From the NCBI RefSeq assembly GCF_000485595.1, contig NW_014577571.1:176049-219720 (forward strand): a DNA stretch of 43,672 nucleotides. The letters run 5' to 3'. Position numbers and translations under genes: made by a program. Below are positions 10,703 to 19,255 of the stretch, piece by piece (position 1 is the first letter of the stretch; each line of letters begins with the position of its first letter). The notes under the pieces were generated by a model, which worked only from the letters and a program-made list of their open reading frames with translations, made no database searches and was not told where the DNA came from. The DNA comes from Priapulus caudatus (Eukaryota > Priapulida > Priapulimorpha > Priapulimorphida > Priapulidae).

Positions 10703-13575
10703 TAGCAGTGTGGCAGAGTTAGCAGTGAGAAAATGAAGCCTGTTTATGATGTGCTACATATTGGGCTATAGTATCGTTCATCTGGAGCAGAGATAGTCCT
10801 GCATAAACTAGTTTAACCACATAACTGCCTATATATGCTCTGTATAATCACAATTTAAGTGAGGTTTATCACTTTTATAATGATCGCTAATGTATAATTA
10901 GCATATTGATTTGCATTTCAGATTTCAGAGGTTTGAGAAAGCCTTCCTTCTAGCGGTTGATATTGGAGACAGGGATCTATTCATGGTAATTTTATTTGAA
11001 CGATATTGCTTTCATCTCCTTGTCTAGTATAATGAGCATTGCTCTATAACTCTTCTATGTACACATTTATTTTTTACATACACGAATTAGCTTACAAACC
11101 CACTTGTTTAATACATAACACTCTTAACTGGAATAAGCATTTGCTAGAACAAGAAATTACGCCCAAGTTGTCGCAAAATTGGTTACGATAACGCCATAAT
11201 ACAAATATTGTTTGTTTGCCCTCACCTGAGCGACCCCCTCACTCAAAATTTTTTATTGATCTTTCCCATTAAAATTTTTTTTTTACAAATTGTATCACTG
11301 TACATTATATAAATCTGTAGGCAATACATTATATGTACCAAGTAAAACAAACATTCAACATAAAAGGTATCTCCACACAAGCACACCCGAGCATGTAGAC
11401 ACCATGCTGAATTGGTAAAAAGACCCCCCTCGAAAAAATGCCGACCTACCTAGTACCTACCCAAACTTTCCAGCCTGGGTGGGGTGAGGGCAAACAAAGA
11501 TTTTTTTAATTGTGGCCTAAATGGCTTTGTCCATTCGTCGTTAATCAGTGCTTCGTGTAATGTTCTGCGTTCGATCTGCAGGATATTCACTACTTGGCCG
11601 CGGATCGTGGGGAGCAATCTCTGGCTCAGGCAGCACTTGAGAAGGCTGATGAGATAGAGTCGGTGTCATTTTACACAGGTGCGTGAACGTTGCCCCCATT
11701 TTGCTGTGCGCAAGCTGATTTTCTCGCGTAAGGCATTGACTTCTGTACAAAACGTGTCCGAATAAATGCGAGTGATATTTAGTAATGTCAGCAAAACAAA
11801 AAAGGGTGTGATGCGACTCTATATGAATTCCTATGTTCCTTTCATATGTTCTTAATGATTTTTGTATTGCTGACCTGTTACGTTAGAGTCGGAAGGAGGA
11901 GATGCTAGTGACTACACTGAGGACGATGAGTCTTACCTTGATGAAGAAGATGCGGAGGCAGATGCTGAGCATCCGATGGCCCGGGGAACGCGATCACCTC
12001 CACCTGGAAGCCCCAGCCTCCTTACAGGTATCTATCTACCTGCCAGTTACGCAGAGGATTGTGAAATAAACCTATCGCTCATTCTTGCATTGATGAAATT
12101 TGATGAAATTTTTTGTTGGTAAGGAGCAGAGCAGTATATTCGTCAGTGTGTTGTTACATTTAGCTTGTTTACTACATTTCATGTTAAAAGCATACTGTTG
12201 CTGTCGTTCTTGTTGTCATTTTCTTGTCGCTTTTATTGTTGTTGTTGTTGTCATCGTTTTTATTGCCGTTTTTTGTTGTCGAATTTGTTGTCATTGTTGT
12301 TGTCGTTGTTATTGATGTAGTTGTAGTTTTTCTTGTTAGCATTGCTGTTATTAGTGTTATTGTTTATTAGATTCCCCACCTCCCACTGGCCATGTTGTTG
12401 ATACCCAATGGAACAAAGGCTATAACACAGAAGAGAATCTGCCACAAGATGCCACCAAGATACCTAACGACCATGCACAGACGGCCACCGGCGCTGTAAC
12501 ACCAGCCTCTCACAAGATGAGGCACAAAGATCAGGGTAAGGGTGCAGCGACCTCTCACCCGGCTCCTTCCGGCTTTTATCCTCACAACTCCATTGCGCAT
12601 GCACTAGGTGGCGCCACCGACGCGCAGCCGCCGCCCGACACGCAGCGTGGCGCGAAGCCGACGCATCCGTCCCACCAGGAGGCACCACTGACACGGCTCG
12701 CATCCCTGCAGCAGCAGCTCGCGCGCGAACCCTACGCCGGCCCCACCGCGCGGCCGTTCGCGATCGCGTCGCAGTCGTCCGCGGAGGCACGCGTCGTGAG
12801 GACGGGTCGCACGGGGGCGCCGGCGTCTCGGCCGGAGCTGCGGGAAGATGACCTCATCCATGTCGTGTTCGACGCCAACAGCCTGCGGCGGCGGAAAGAT
12901 CGTCGCTCCTCCCACCGCAAGGACAAGAAGGGCAAGATCGCGTCTCCGTTCAGGAGCAAGCCAGAGCAAAGCGGGAAACCGGCGGCGGCGACGACGGAGG
13001 AGCCTGCGCCGATAAAGGAAGGAAGGCTCCCTCCTCCGCCCTACGCGGCCCCGCCGGGCATCGACCAGCGGAAACTGACCGGGGGTAGCGCCGAGCCGCC
13101 GTCGTCTGCCGCGATTCCCCGTCGAGGACCCCCTCGCGTTCGTTCCACGCAGGACGGGAGGGCTGGTGCGCCCGCTCCCCCTTTCTGGTGCGGACGCGTC
13201 ACAGCGAGCGCCAAACTCAGAGGACGGAGCGTGTTGCGGCGCCCCCCTTCTGGTGCGGGACGTTGTCTGCGAGGCCCGGACGCGCCACGAGAACGGAGGC
13301 CCGTGACCGCCCGCCCCCTCTCTGGACGCGGTACGTCTTTCCGGGTCGAGGGCCGCCGAGACGCGAGGGCGGTGCGCGCCCCTCGCTGCGCTAGGAGAGT
13401 CTGTCCCGCGCAGCTGCCGCGAGGACGCGAGGGCGGCTGTGGCGCCCCCTTCCTGGTGCGGACGTCTCCCGTGCGACCCCGGCCGCCTGACCCTTCGCAT
13501 TCTACTCAGATGCGAGGCACGAGAGGCGGCAGCTGCGGCGCCCGCCTTCTGGTGTGCTGCACGTCCGGTTCCTGA
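376..13575 (+). CDS. WDPCP: WD repeat-containing and planar cell polarity effector (Fritz homologue), 22 exons
   Basis: Fritz/WDPCP is a cytoplasmic and basal-body protein of the CPLANE group (with Inturned and Fuzzy) needed for planar polarity and cilium assembly. Exons: 376-436, 706-827, 1238-1283, 1479-1609, 1989-2109, 2400-2530, 2832-2909, 3591-3691, 4696-4758, 4985-5084, 5359-5395, 6068-6138, 6492-6542, 7222-7293, 8515-8606, 9395-9496, 10033-10253, 10534-10657, 10922-10985, 11582-11678, 11887-12027, 12371-13575. All introns are GT-AG, all phases match, and the sum (3231 nt) is divisible by three, giving 1076 residues. Family hallmarks seen include NKRPEKLRDSIKELEELL, the VVDAVITDGYL block, EYRDSISRLARRFFHHLLR and FEKAFLLAVDIGDRDLFMDI. 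The vertebrate protein is about 750 residues; the excess is the GC-rich last exon. Exon 2 could instead start at 724, and exon 3 is the least certain. Confidence 0.9.
1479..9496 (+). CDS. WDPCP: WDPCP exons 4-16, beta-propeller region
   Basis: These thirteen exons encode the N-terminal WD40-like propeller. Landmarks in order are RPEKLRDSIKELEELL (exon 4), VIIDRYLVGKLCSDIV (exon 5), YIYFTKRAHPVDTIKKWEKL (exon 6), VLVWWPKATDEAWSPLTSD (exon 8), IEPHQILTVEVV (exon 10), IPLKATVVAVGRNLAEDRLV (exons 11-12), ILYDFTRNVTQMAD (exon 13), SWHPLGAVFIVSSARGEM (exon 14), FDMTLGQLSLGV (exon 15) and VQLMQWCDCEV (exon 16). Each lines up in order with the vertebrate protein with no block missing. Exon 11 is only 37 nt. 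Intervening introns are 180-1220 bp and hold most of the transposons described separately. Confidence 0.88.
2938..3190. repeat. 21-bp minisatellite containing splice-donor sequence
   Basis: Seven units spaced exactly 21 bp carry GTAAGC at 2956, 2977, 2998, 3019, 3040, 3061 and 3082, with core GTAAGCATCAATGTC followed by TAGTAG. Degenerate units continue to about 3190. The array begins 46 bp after the true exon 7 donor (CAG/GTAAGC at 2909/2910), which has the same sequence. The reverse strand is open through the array, but only because of the repetition. Confidence 0.9.
4117..4368. mobile_element. Foldback MITE with internal 52-bp tandem repeats
   Basis: Terminal inverted repeats of about 55 bp (4117-4171 and 4314-4368) begin TAAAG and include the near-palindrome TTTTACTCAAGTAAAA. 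Between them lie three copies of a 52-bp unit (attttcgttgagtaattt…) each ending CACGTGTGCGGCGG. AP-1-like TGACTCA and CACGTG E-boxes recur. It lies in the intron between WDPCP exons 8 and 9. I saw no clear target-site duplication. Confidence 0.75.
6571..6801. mobile_element. Intact 231-bp MITE with telomere-like repeats inside
   Basis: The termini are inverted copies (CGCTGATAGGGTCTATG at the left; …CATAGACCCTGGCAGCG at the right), extending inward over the GGGTACTGCCGGAACGT segment. The seven-base direct repeat TTACTTT flanks both ends (6564-6570 and 6802-6808), a convincing target-site duplication. The interior holds GGTTAGGGTTAGGGTTAGGG near 6665-6684. It is inserted 28 bp after the donor of WDPCP exon 13. 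Relatives occur at 29295-29532 and elsewhere in the tandem duplication. Confidence 0.85.
7450..7511. repeat. Short tandem repeat, about 18-bp unit
   Basis: Repeated AATCTGCTTAATCTCAAG segments in the intron between WDPCP exons 14 and 15, directly before a foldback element. Confidence 0.7.
7515..8400. mobile_element. Foldback DNA element, about 886 bp
   Basis: Outer arms of about 155 bp are inverted copies: the left end (ATAATAGGCCCATTGATTAT) pairs with the right end around 8375-8400, and the similarity continues inward to about 7670 and 8250. The unpaired centre contains a full CRE-type TGACGTCA at 7730-7737. No transposase is encoded. It lies between WDPCP exons 14 and 15, in the sense that splicing must remove it. 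Confidence 0.75.
9033..9214. mobile_element. Pogo/Tigger-like MITE
   Basis: The element starts CAGTGGAACCCCG and ends CGGGGCTACACTG, flanked by TA on both sides (9031-9032 and 9215-9216). TA duplication and CAGTG-type ends with an ATAACGCG motif are typical of pogo/Tigger-derived short elements. It has no coding capacity and lies in the intron before WDPCP exon 16. A (CTA)n run precedes it. Confidence 0.75.
9320..9390. repeat. ACT/CTA-rich trinucleotide repeat
   Basis: Imperfect CTA/ACT repeats directly upstream of the exon 16 acceptor (AACAG at 9390-9394); they form the pyrimidine-poor context of that splice site. Confidence 0.6.
9591..9805. mobile_element. MITE with TACTGT…ACAGTA ends
   Basis: Inverted ends TACTGTTATACGCCATATTT and …GCGTATACAGTA enclose a sequence with repeated TTCGCG motifs. 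The outermost TA pair may be a TA target duplication, as in Tc1/mariner-type elements. No open frame is meaningful. It lies between WDPCP exons 16 and 17. Confidence 0.65.
10033..11678 (+). CDS. WDPCP: WDPCP exons 17-20, conserved C-terminal helical region
   Basis: This is the best conserved part of the family. Exon 17 (221 nt) begins RGPVGMVQFQLG and ends at LNVQRE. Exon 18 carries QLESALGSFYSPSKYL and EYRDSISRLARRFFHHLL. Exon 19 carries FEKAFLLAVDIGDRDLFM and exon 20 DIHYLAADRGEQSLAQAALE. These helices form the alpha-solenoid-like tail in Fritz proteins and are the strongest basis for the gene name. All acceptors and donors are canonical; a (TA)n tract lies directly after the exon 18 donor. 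Confidence 0.92.
10666..10700. repeat. (TA)n microsatellite
   Basis: Alternating TA run starting 9 bp after the WDPCP exon 18 donor. Confidence 0.9.
11190..11518. mobile_element. MITE with TTTGTTTGCCCTCACC inverted ends
   Basis: A left end with TTTGTTTGCCCTCACC around 11209-11227 is mirrored by GGTGAGGGCAAACAAAG around 11484-11500, extended outward through GGCCAnAAT-like sequence. It lies in the intron between WDPCP exons 19 and 20 and ends about 60 bp before the exon 20 acceptor. Confidence 0.6.
11887..13575 (+). CDS. WDPCP: WDPCP exons 21-22, acidic linker and GC-rich C-terminal extension
   Basis: Exon 21 encodes an acidic stretch (DYTEDDESYLDEEDAEADAE) followed by a Pro/Ser-rich segment. 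Exon 22 starts at 12371 after TTTATTAG and is open to TGA at 13573-13575. Until about 12590 its base composition resembles the rest of the gene; then GC content rises sharply. Residues up to about IKEGRLPPPPYAAPPG (near 13060) look like real low-complexity coding sequence with G/C third positions. Beyond about 13170 the frame enters a 65-bp tandem array; since 65 is not a multiple of three, the predicted tail changes from unit to unit and is doubtful. An unseen donor or earlier stop in the real transcript is possible. Confidence 0.55.
12190..12345. repeat. TTG/TTGTCG trinucleotide-rich tract
   Basis: Imperfect TTG repeats (TTGTTGTTGTTGTC and variants) just upstream of the last WDPCP exon; they supply a very long pyrimidine-poor but T-rich acceptor region. 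Confidence 0.75.
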
Positions 13576-13870
13576 CCAGGCGGGAGCGGCGCGGAGGACG
13601 AGGAGGCGGTTGTGGCGCGCCCCTCGTGTCGGACGTCGTCCAGGCGACGGAGTAAAACCCCAAAAACAACAGGGGGCGCGGGGGGCGGGCGGGCCTACGT
13701 GGTCCGCGGGACGGAGGCCGGTGTGCGCCCTCGTGGTGGGACTCAGTTGCGCAGCGCGCCGCCGGAGCGAGGAGGGCAGTGCGCGCCCCCTCGTGGTCGG
13801 ACGTCCGTGCCGAGCGGGCCGCCGGAGGACGCGGAGGGCGGCTGTGGCCGCCCCCTTCTGGTGCGGATGG
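13170..13870. repeat. GC-rich ~65-bp tandem array with CTCF-like motif
   Basis: About ten units, each containing a variant of GCGCCCCCTTCTGGTGCGG or GCGCCCCCTCGTGGTCGG, at roughly 13175, 13238, 13305, 13371, 13437, 13534, 13614, 13721, 13780 and 13845. The most regular spacing is 60-67 bp; one gap has an A-rich insertion at 13650-13675. The rest of the unit resembles GCCGCCGGAGGACGGAGGGC. The motif closely matches the CTCF core in reverse orientation (GCGCCCCCTNSTGG). Long open frames on both strands here are by-products of the missing A/T stops. Confidence 0.8.
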
Positions 13871-13929
13871 CTTCGCCGCGCGGAGCCGGACGCCGGAGGA
13901 CGGAGGGCCGGACACTGCCGCGCCTCAGG

Positions 13930-14260
13930 TTCTGATTCGCCTTCGTTACTCACCCTAGCTGTGTCAGGTCGGTACATTGACGTGTCCCACTGCGCGGCCA
14001 CGCGCGGCCGCCGGCCCATCGTCGGTGGCGGCGATTGTACCCGCGGAGATTACGAAGCGATATGCTGAGTCGTGCGAGCACAGGTGACGCGCCGCCGCCG
14101 CAGCCGGCCGCGCGTGTCCGACGAAGCCGACGTCGCCATGCCCCTCCTGCACTTCCCGCAGTGCGCGGTCAGCATGAGCAGGGGCGTGTACCCACTCGTC
14201 CACGAGGCACGTGCGTTGCCGGGCCCACGCGCACGCCGCCACTTGTCGGTTCGTATAATA
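13930..14260 (+). other. GC-rich linker between the two arrays, possible exon
   Basis: Two AG acceptors (GTGTCAG at about 13967 and GAGCACAG at about 14080) precede open GC-rich sequence; the second reads TRRRRSRPRVSDEADVAMPL and then LLHFPQCAVSMSRGVYPLVH. This could be a terminal WDPCP exon, but I recognise no homologue and no splice partner. Low confidence. Confidence 0.2.
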
Positions 14261-14261
14261 G

Positions 14262-14762
14262 CCAACACACACCGTCACCTGGTGGATCTCATAGCGGATA
14301 TGCACGCCACCTGGTCGATCTCATCAGGCAGACACACGCACCGTCACCTGGTGGATCTCATAGCGGATACGCACCGCCACTGCGTGGATCTCATAGCGGA
14401 TATGCACCGCCACCTGGTGCGATCTTATTAGCGGCTACGCACCGCCACCTGGTGGATCTCATAGCGGATATGCACGCGCCACCTGGTGGATCTCATCAGG
14501 CCAGACACACACCGCCACCTGGTGGATCTCATAGTGGAACGCACCGCCACCTGGTGGATCTCATAGCGGATATGCACCGCCCACCTGGTGGCTCTCATCA
14601 GACCAGACACACACCGCCACCTGGTGCTCTTCATCAGTAGCGGATATGCACCGCCCACCTGGTGGATCTCATCAGTCCAGACACACACCACCACCTTGTG
14701 GATCTCATCAGTCCAGACCACACACCCGCCACCTGCACAATCTCATCAGGCCAGATATAACC
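14262..14762. repeat. ~35-bp tandem array centred on CCACCTGGTGG
   Basis: Fourteen units of about 33-37 bp, with core CCGCCACCTGGTGGATCTCA and alternating spacers: TAGCGGATATGCA or TCAGnCCAGACACACA. Cores start near 14274, 14306, 14341, 14374, 14407, 14440, 14477, 14512, 14545, 14579, 14614, 14651, 14688 and 14728. The core is palindromic and includes an E-box (CACCTG). Open frames in this stretch simply reflect the repetition. Confidence 0.88.
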
Positions 14763-15194
14763 CACCCGATGCATCCGCGCGGCCGATTTGCAACCTGGGC
14801 ATAAAATTAATGAGAGACATCAGTATGTCCAGCATGATTCCTATGCTCCGGCTAGCTACCAATCTAAGGCCTTCAAATGCAACCGCCGTTGTTAGCGCGT
14901 GCTGTGGAAAGTGTGCCGGTTAAGATCCAGGTGACAGCAGCGTGATGCAGATGGCAACACACAGCAGGAATAAAAGCAAAGCGATGCAGAGGTCGTGCCG
15001 ACTTTAGTTTTTAAACCTATACTCGAGTGTGTAACACCTTTTAGCCCTCAACTGCCTGCAATGTGACCGCGCCAAAATATAGTTCCTCTTTCATTCTGCG
15101 TCAAGCAACTACGGCGATCAGTTTCTTGTGCCAGGAAAACCCCTGATGCATAAATGTGCGAAATGAATCTTTATGTTCATACACACTATATAAC
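14763..15194. other. Spacer between array and foldback element; possible poly(A) signal
   Basis: No gene is recognisable. AATAAA at 14969-14974 on the plus strand could be a polyadenylation signal for WDPCP, if its 3' UTR spans the arrays; that link is inference only. Confidence 0.25.
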
Positions 15195-16005
15195 TATATT
15201 ATATATTATATATCATAATATCAAGCGTATTAAGAAGGAGAGCGTACAACGGCTGAAATGCCTGAAACCATGCGCTCCAGTATTAGTCGAGATTAATAAA
15301 ACTTTGCCCATTTTATTTTGACACGTCAGCTGTCCTACCTTGCTAATATAAAACAAACCGCTTGTCCCTACAGATCGCCGTCTAACGCTTGAGATAATGA
15401 GCGGTGAAAATCTGGTATTTTCGCCGAAAACCGAGATACGTAGTGGCTGCGACTGTCTCTCGTTCTGGCGATAGCTTCGGGAAACCTCGCGTGTTTCCGT
15501 CATCCATTGACAATGAAATTTATTTTCCTTCTACTATCTTTTCTCGTATTTCCAGTCATTGACGCAGCCATTACTCCACAAAAACGTTGTTATTTATCGC
15601 CATGGTGATGACCCGCCCCTTACGCTGGATGTAGTAACGCTGTAGTAATAACTAATAACGCATCGAGTCAGCGCTACACAGCCGCGACCGGAAACAACAT
15701 ACAGTCCACAAAAGGAGAGACAGACGCGGTAAAACTGATCTCGAGTCGGTTTTCTGCAAAAATACCACATTTTCACCGCTCATTATCTCAGCATAGAGGT
15801 ATCGTAGGGACATGCGGTTTGTTTTATATTAACAAGGTAGGACAGCTGATCAATAATACTGCAAAAAGTAAAAGAGTCGTCAAAATAAAACGGGGAAAGT
15901 TTATTAATTTGACTTATACTGCAACATGGTTTCAGCATTTTACCGTTGTACGCTCTCCTTCTTTATACCCTCTTGATATTATATATTATGTAATATATAT
16001 TGCGT
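15195..16005. mobile_element. Foldback element with ~240-bp inverted arms
   Basis: The left arm (about 15195-15440, with TTAAGAAGGAGAGCGTACAA) and the right arm (about 15745-16005, ending TTGTACGCTCTCCTTCTTTA… then AT-rich sequence) are imperfect inverted copies, including AACAAACCGC, GATAATGAGCGGTGAAAA and GGTAGGACAGCTG segments. The unpaired centre is about 300 bp. No transposase is visible. Confidence 0.75.
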
Positions 16006-16875
16006 TATAATCTACACGTTCTAAGGAGGAATTCTTTATAAATGTGGCAGTCTATCTTGACAACACTGCAAAATAATATTTTATCTGATGATATGAATTT
16101 TTTAAATTTGAATCTCAATTTCACGCGAGAATTGGTTTGTAGCATCTGCTCAAAATGTGTAAACATCACCTTCGGGCACAATGATCTATTGAGAAGTTAG
16201 ACAACTACCATATGTATCAGTGGTGATATTAAACATTCCAGGATGTTTTATGTACTAAATCTCATGACATACATATAAAAACCACAGCAAAATCTATAAT
16301 TGGTTATAACCCATGTATGTTGAGCTCATGGTATTTTTGAGTCTGTACAGGTATCTTTTGCAGGAGGCTGTATCAGGCTATAGTTTAATTTATAGCATTT
16401 ACTATAGAAACTACAGAAAAACGTGGAAATGGTAATAATACAACTTTCTATGTATTTTTATATCTAACTAATATATAGTTGAGAACCCTCTCATGAATTA
16501 TATTTTGTATTGCAATTTGTAGGAATTTATGCATTCATAACATGTAATATTTTTATTACAAGAAAGATGGTCATAAAAATGAACAAACATGAAGTACGTC
16601 TATTTGATCCACCATTTATTTATACCATGCAATAAATGTTATAAACAAAGCTGCTTGTTTAGTGCTAGATTTTTATTGCGATTTTGTGTTTTGTGTCTAT
16701 TCTCACACAATCTATTCCATGTTTTCTATCAATACATATAAAAACATTCTCGTCTTTTTTCACGTAAGTATCACTTACTGTGCAAGTTCGCACGTGCAAA
16801 GCAAGACCACCATTGAGTGATGCTTTTTACAGTTGGCAACCACCGGTGTAATCAATGAAATCACGCTGACTACGA
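16006..16875. other. AT-rich intergenic stretch, 3' flank of mL48
   Basis: No coding exon is seen on either strand. Read on the minus strand, AATAAA occurs opposite 16669-16674, about 200 bp past the mL48 stop, and is a reasonable polyadenylation signal. Confidence 0.35.
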
Positions 16876-18885
16876 TCACCGCCTCTTTTTTCGGTCTTCT
16901 GAGGGGCCTCCCAGATCAGTAAGTTGTGCCTCCAACTCTTTAAGCTCCCTGTCTGGGATGTAACGTGAAATATCGGCCAATTGTGTATGCTGGAAATAAA
17001 GATAGTACAAACACCGATCATATATTCGGAGGAGAGTGTACCATGCACATTTCCATATAAGGATTCTTGGCACAGAATTTACATCAGGGTTACGACGCAA
17101 TAAATTAATTGTACAAACGTTTTCGCAGTAAAATATGTGCAACTATTTCATTCACACATCTCCCGATTTACTCACGTATTTCATAGTGAATTGGATTCCC
17201 TCTGGTAGAGACGTTTGTATTACATCAAGCAGGATTGTAGCTAGTGTAGAAGGTAATTTATCCACCTGTGGAAGGAAATTCACACATTGCAGGAGACAAT
17301 CAGATGGGAAGCACACGCATCAGCTTATGCAGCAGAAGGTGTCCTACGAGAACAAAGTCATTCACGATGACGATTACACTGAAAAAACAACAGTTTCCGA
17401 ACAACAGGCTCGTGGTTCCGTAGCTATTTATGTTATGTGTTGTCATACCTGGACTACTCTCTCGTATAACGACAGGTTATACTCGGCTTCCACAAGGTTG
17501 CTCCGTTGCTTAATTCTCTGCACAAGACTTGCCTGTGGCAGTACTGGCCAGCTGTGGATGAACACGAGATGCTTGTAGACTGTAGCAACGTGTAGCCTCT
17601 CTATTACAGTCCCCAGGGGGTTTTCCCCAGGCCTTTAACGCATGTCGAGTCTGACAAAAGCTGAGGCGAATTTGTAGCATCCCATAACCCCCCCCCCCAC
17701 GCCACGCCGTAATTGCCTAATCGGCATGCCTTAATTTCTAGCTGTGTTTACATTTGACAATCCCAACACAGTCACTATTCGCGTGTTTTCAAAGCGTGAT
17801 GTGTACGTCTCTGATCTGATAGTTTATCTGTGTATTACAGCTGCTTGTGACACGTTCCAATTAGCAATTGGGTATTGCCTAATTGCCTGGCATGCCTTCT
17901 GAAGTTCCTGGGAGAACCCTGGTACCTATATGACCAGTTAAAAAAACTACGTTCATGCCTGGAAAGTATGTAAAACCGACTACATACCCTGCCAAACCAT
18001 GCACAAAACAAAATAACACTACATGTATTCTTATTTACAGAGTGTACAAACTAACCTGTTTGTGACATTTATACCAATATTTTCGGCTGTATTATGCACA
18101 TATCTTGCATATTTTTCCAGCACTGCAAAGTCATAGCCTTTTATGTTAATGTTTATGGTGTCGTACTCTGGTATTGCATTCTCGTCCTACAAATGGGTAA
18201 CAGAAATGAGTTTAATATATAAGAAGTGCCAAGTCCTCTTTTTGACAAGAAGAAAAGACTATTCTTGTGCATATAACTTGATTAAAACACTTGATATAGC
18301 TAGGAATATTACAAGGATAAGTGAGTGAGCTAGCTTTTCGTAAAATGATGATAGTTTATGATATTGACACGTTTGCCTTTTGCGCATTCTTACTTCAAAG
18401 CTGGGTCCAAATATGGACTCTCCTGTGGTGGAACAACTTCTACTTGTACATCCAAGACCTTCCAATGTTGATTTTACAAAACTGTTAATAATAAATGAAA
18501 TTAATTGCAGAATATTAGTATCAAAACTATCAATGTATCGAAGTAACCAAATCGTGGCAACTGTAATTTATTGAACTGTGGTACTTCAAGAACTTCCAAG
18601 GTAGTGTTAATTAAGCACCTTGTTGAACCTAAATGAACATAATACTAGCTGCCTAGCAGTTCTTCTATATATATTTAGTACATACACAGCTTTTACACAA
18701 GTAAATAATTTGCTACAGGGCAGTGTCAATTTCATCATGTCAATTATATTGACACTTGACCACTTGACTTTACCATAGCAGTTATACAGTAGCCAGTAAT
18801 CACTGGTCACCCATAATTATAATAATTAATACCTTATGTGGAGCACAGCTTTGCGTGTACACACTCTAGACACTCTTGATAACAT
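16876..18885 (-). CDS. MRPL48: Mitochondrial large-subunit ribosomal protein mL48, six exons
   Basis: mL48 is a uS10-fold protein of the mitochondrial 39S subunit. Exons in transcript order: 18885-18833, 18481-18394, 18186-18056, 17551-17449, 17265-17176, 16989-16876 (stop TGA at 16878-16876). All introns are GT-AG and all phases agree, giving 192 residues against about 210 in human. The start MLSRVSRVCTRKAVLHI is an arginine-rich amphipathic mitochondrial leader. The core (YDTININIKGYDFAVLEKYA, RYVHNTAENIGINV) and C-terminal part (YNLSLYERVVQVDKLPSTLA, then VIQTSLPEGIQF) align in order with mL48; the end is acidic/coiled and finishes DRKKRR. The initiator ATG directly follows TTTACAG, so a spliced non-coding leader exon upstream is possible. 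The second exon (GCTSRSCSTTGESIFGPSFE) is poorly conserved and rests on phase. Confidence 0.87.
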
Positions 18886-19255
18886 CTGTAAATAAATTAG
18901 TATTTTCCTAACAATAACATTTATTAGGATATCTGACAAATTGAGCGACATGCAATAAATATGATTACAGAGGCCACAGCCCAGTAACAGATGCGAAGAG
19001 ATGTCATCAACCACGGACCAGCACACCTGGCAGTAATAATAACATGATAACTGAAGTCAATGCAAGTGCTAAGTAAATGGTCTCGACTGATTACCAAGGC
19101 AGAGGGGCTGCCAAGATTGGGCTAATCTCTGTCGGTACCTACACTGAGTAGGGTTCACTCAGTCTAATGTGATCACGTCCTATCTATGACTATGAGTATG
19201 AGATGATATCAGGAGTCACACGGCTATATCATGTGGAAGCAAGGTTAGGCAGTAA
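18886..19255. other. Upstream flank of mL48
   Basis: No gene is recognised. A TTTACAG acceptor on the minus strand abuts the mL48 start codon, so part of this stretch may be an intron of its 5' UTR. Confidence 0.3.

Noticed and set aside
12604-14019. 471-codon open frame on the minus strand
   Set aside because: It is opposite the GC-rich last exon and array, where stop codons are rare in every frame; no domain, and the 65-bp period shifts frame.
13439-14068. Overlapping plus-strand open frames in the GC-rich arrays
   Set aside because: Arg/Pro/Ala-rich translations in several frames at once, explained by GC content.
14262-14762. Regular ~35-bp repeats resembling a CRISPR array
   Set aside because: Spacers are themselves repeated and the whole unit is tandem; the genome is animal. 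It is a satellite.
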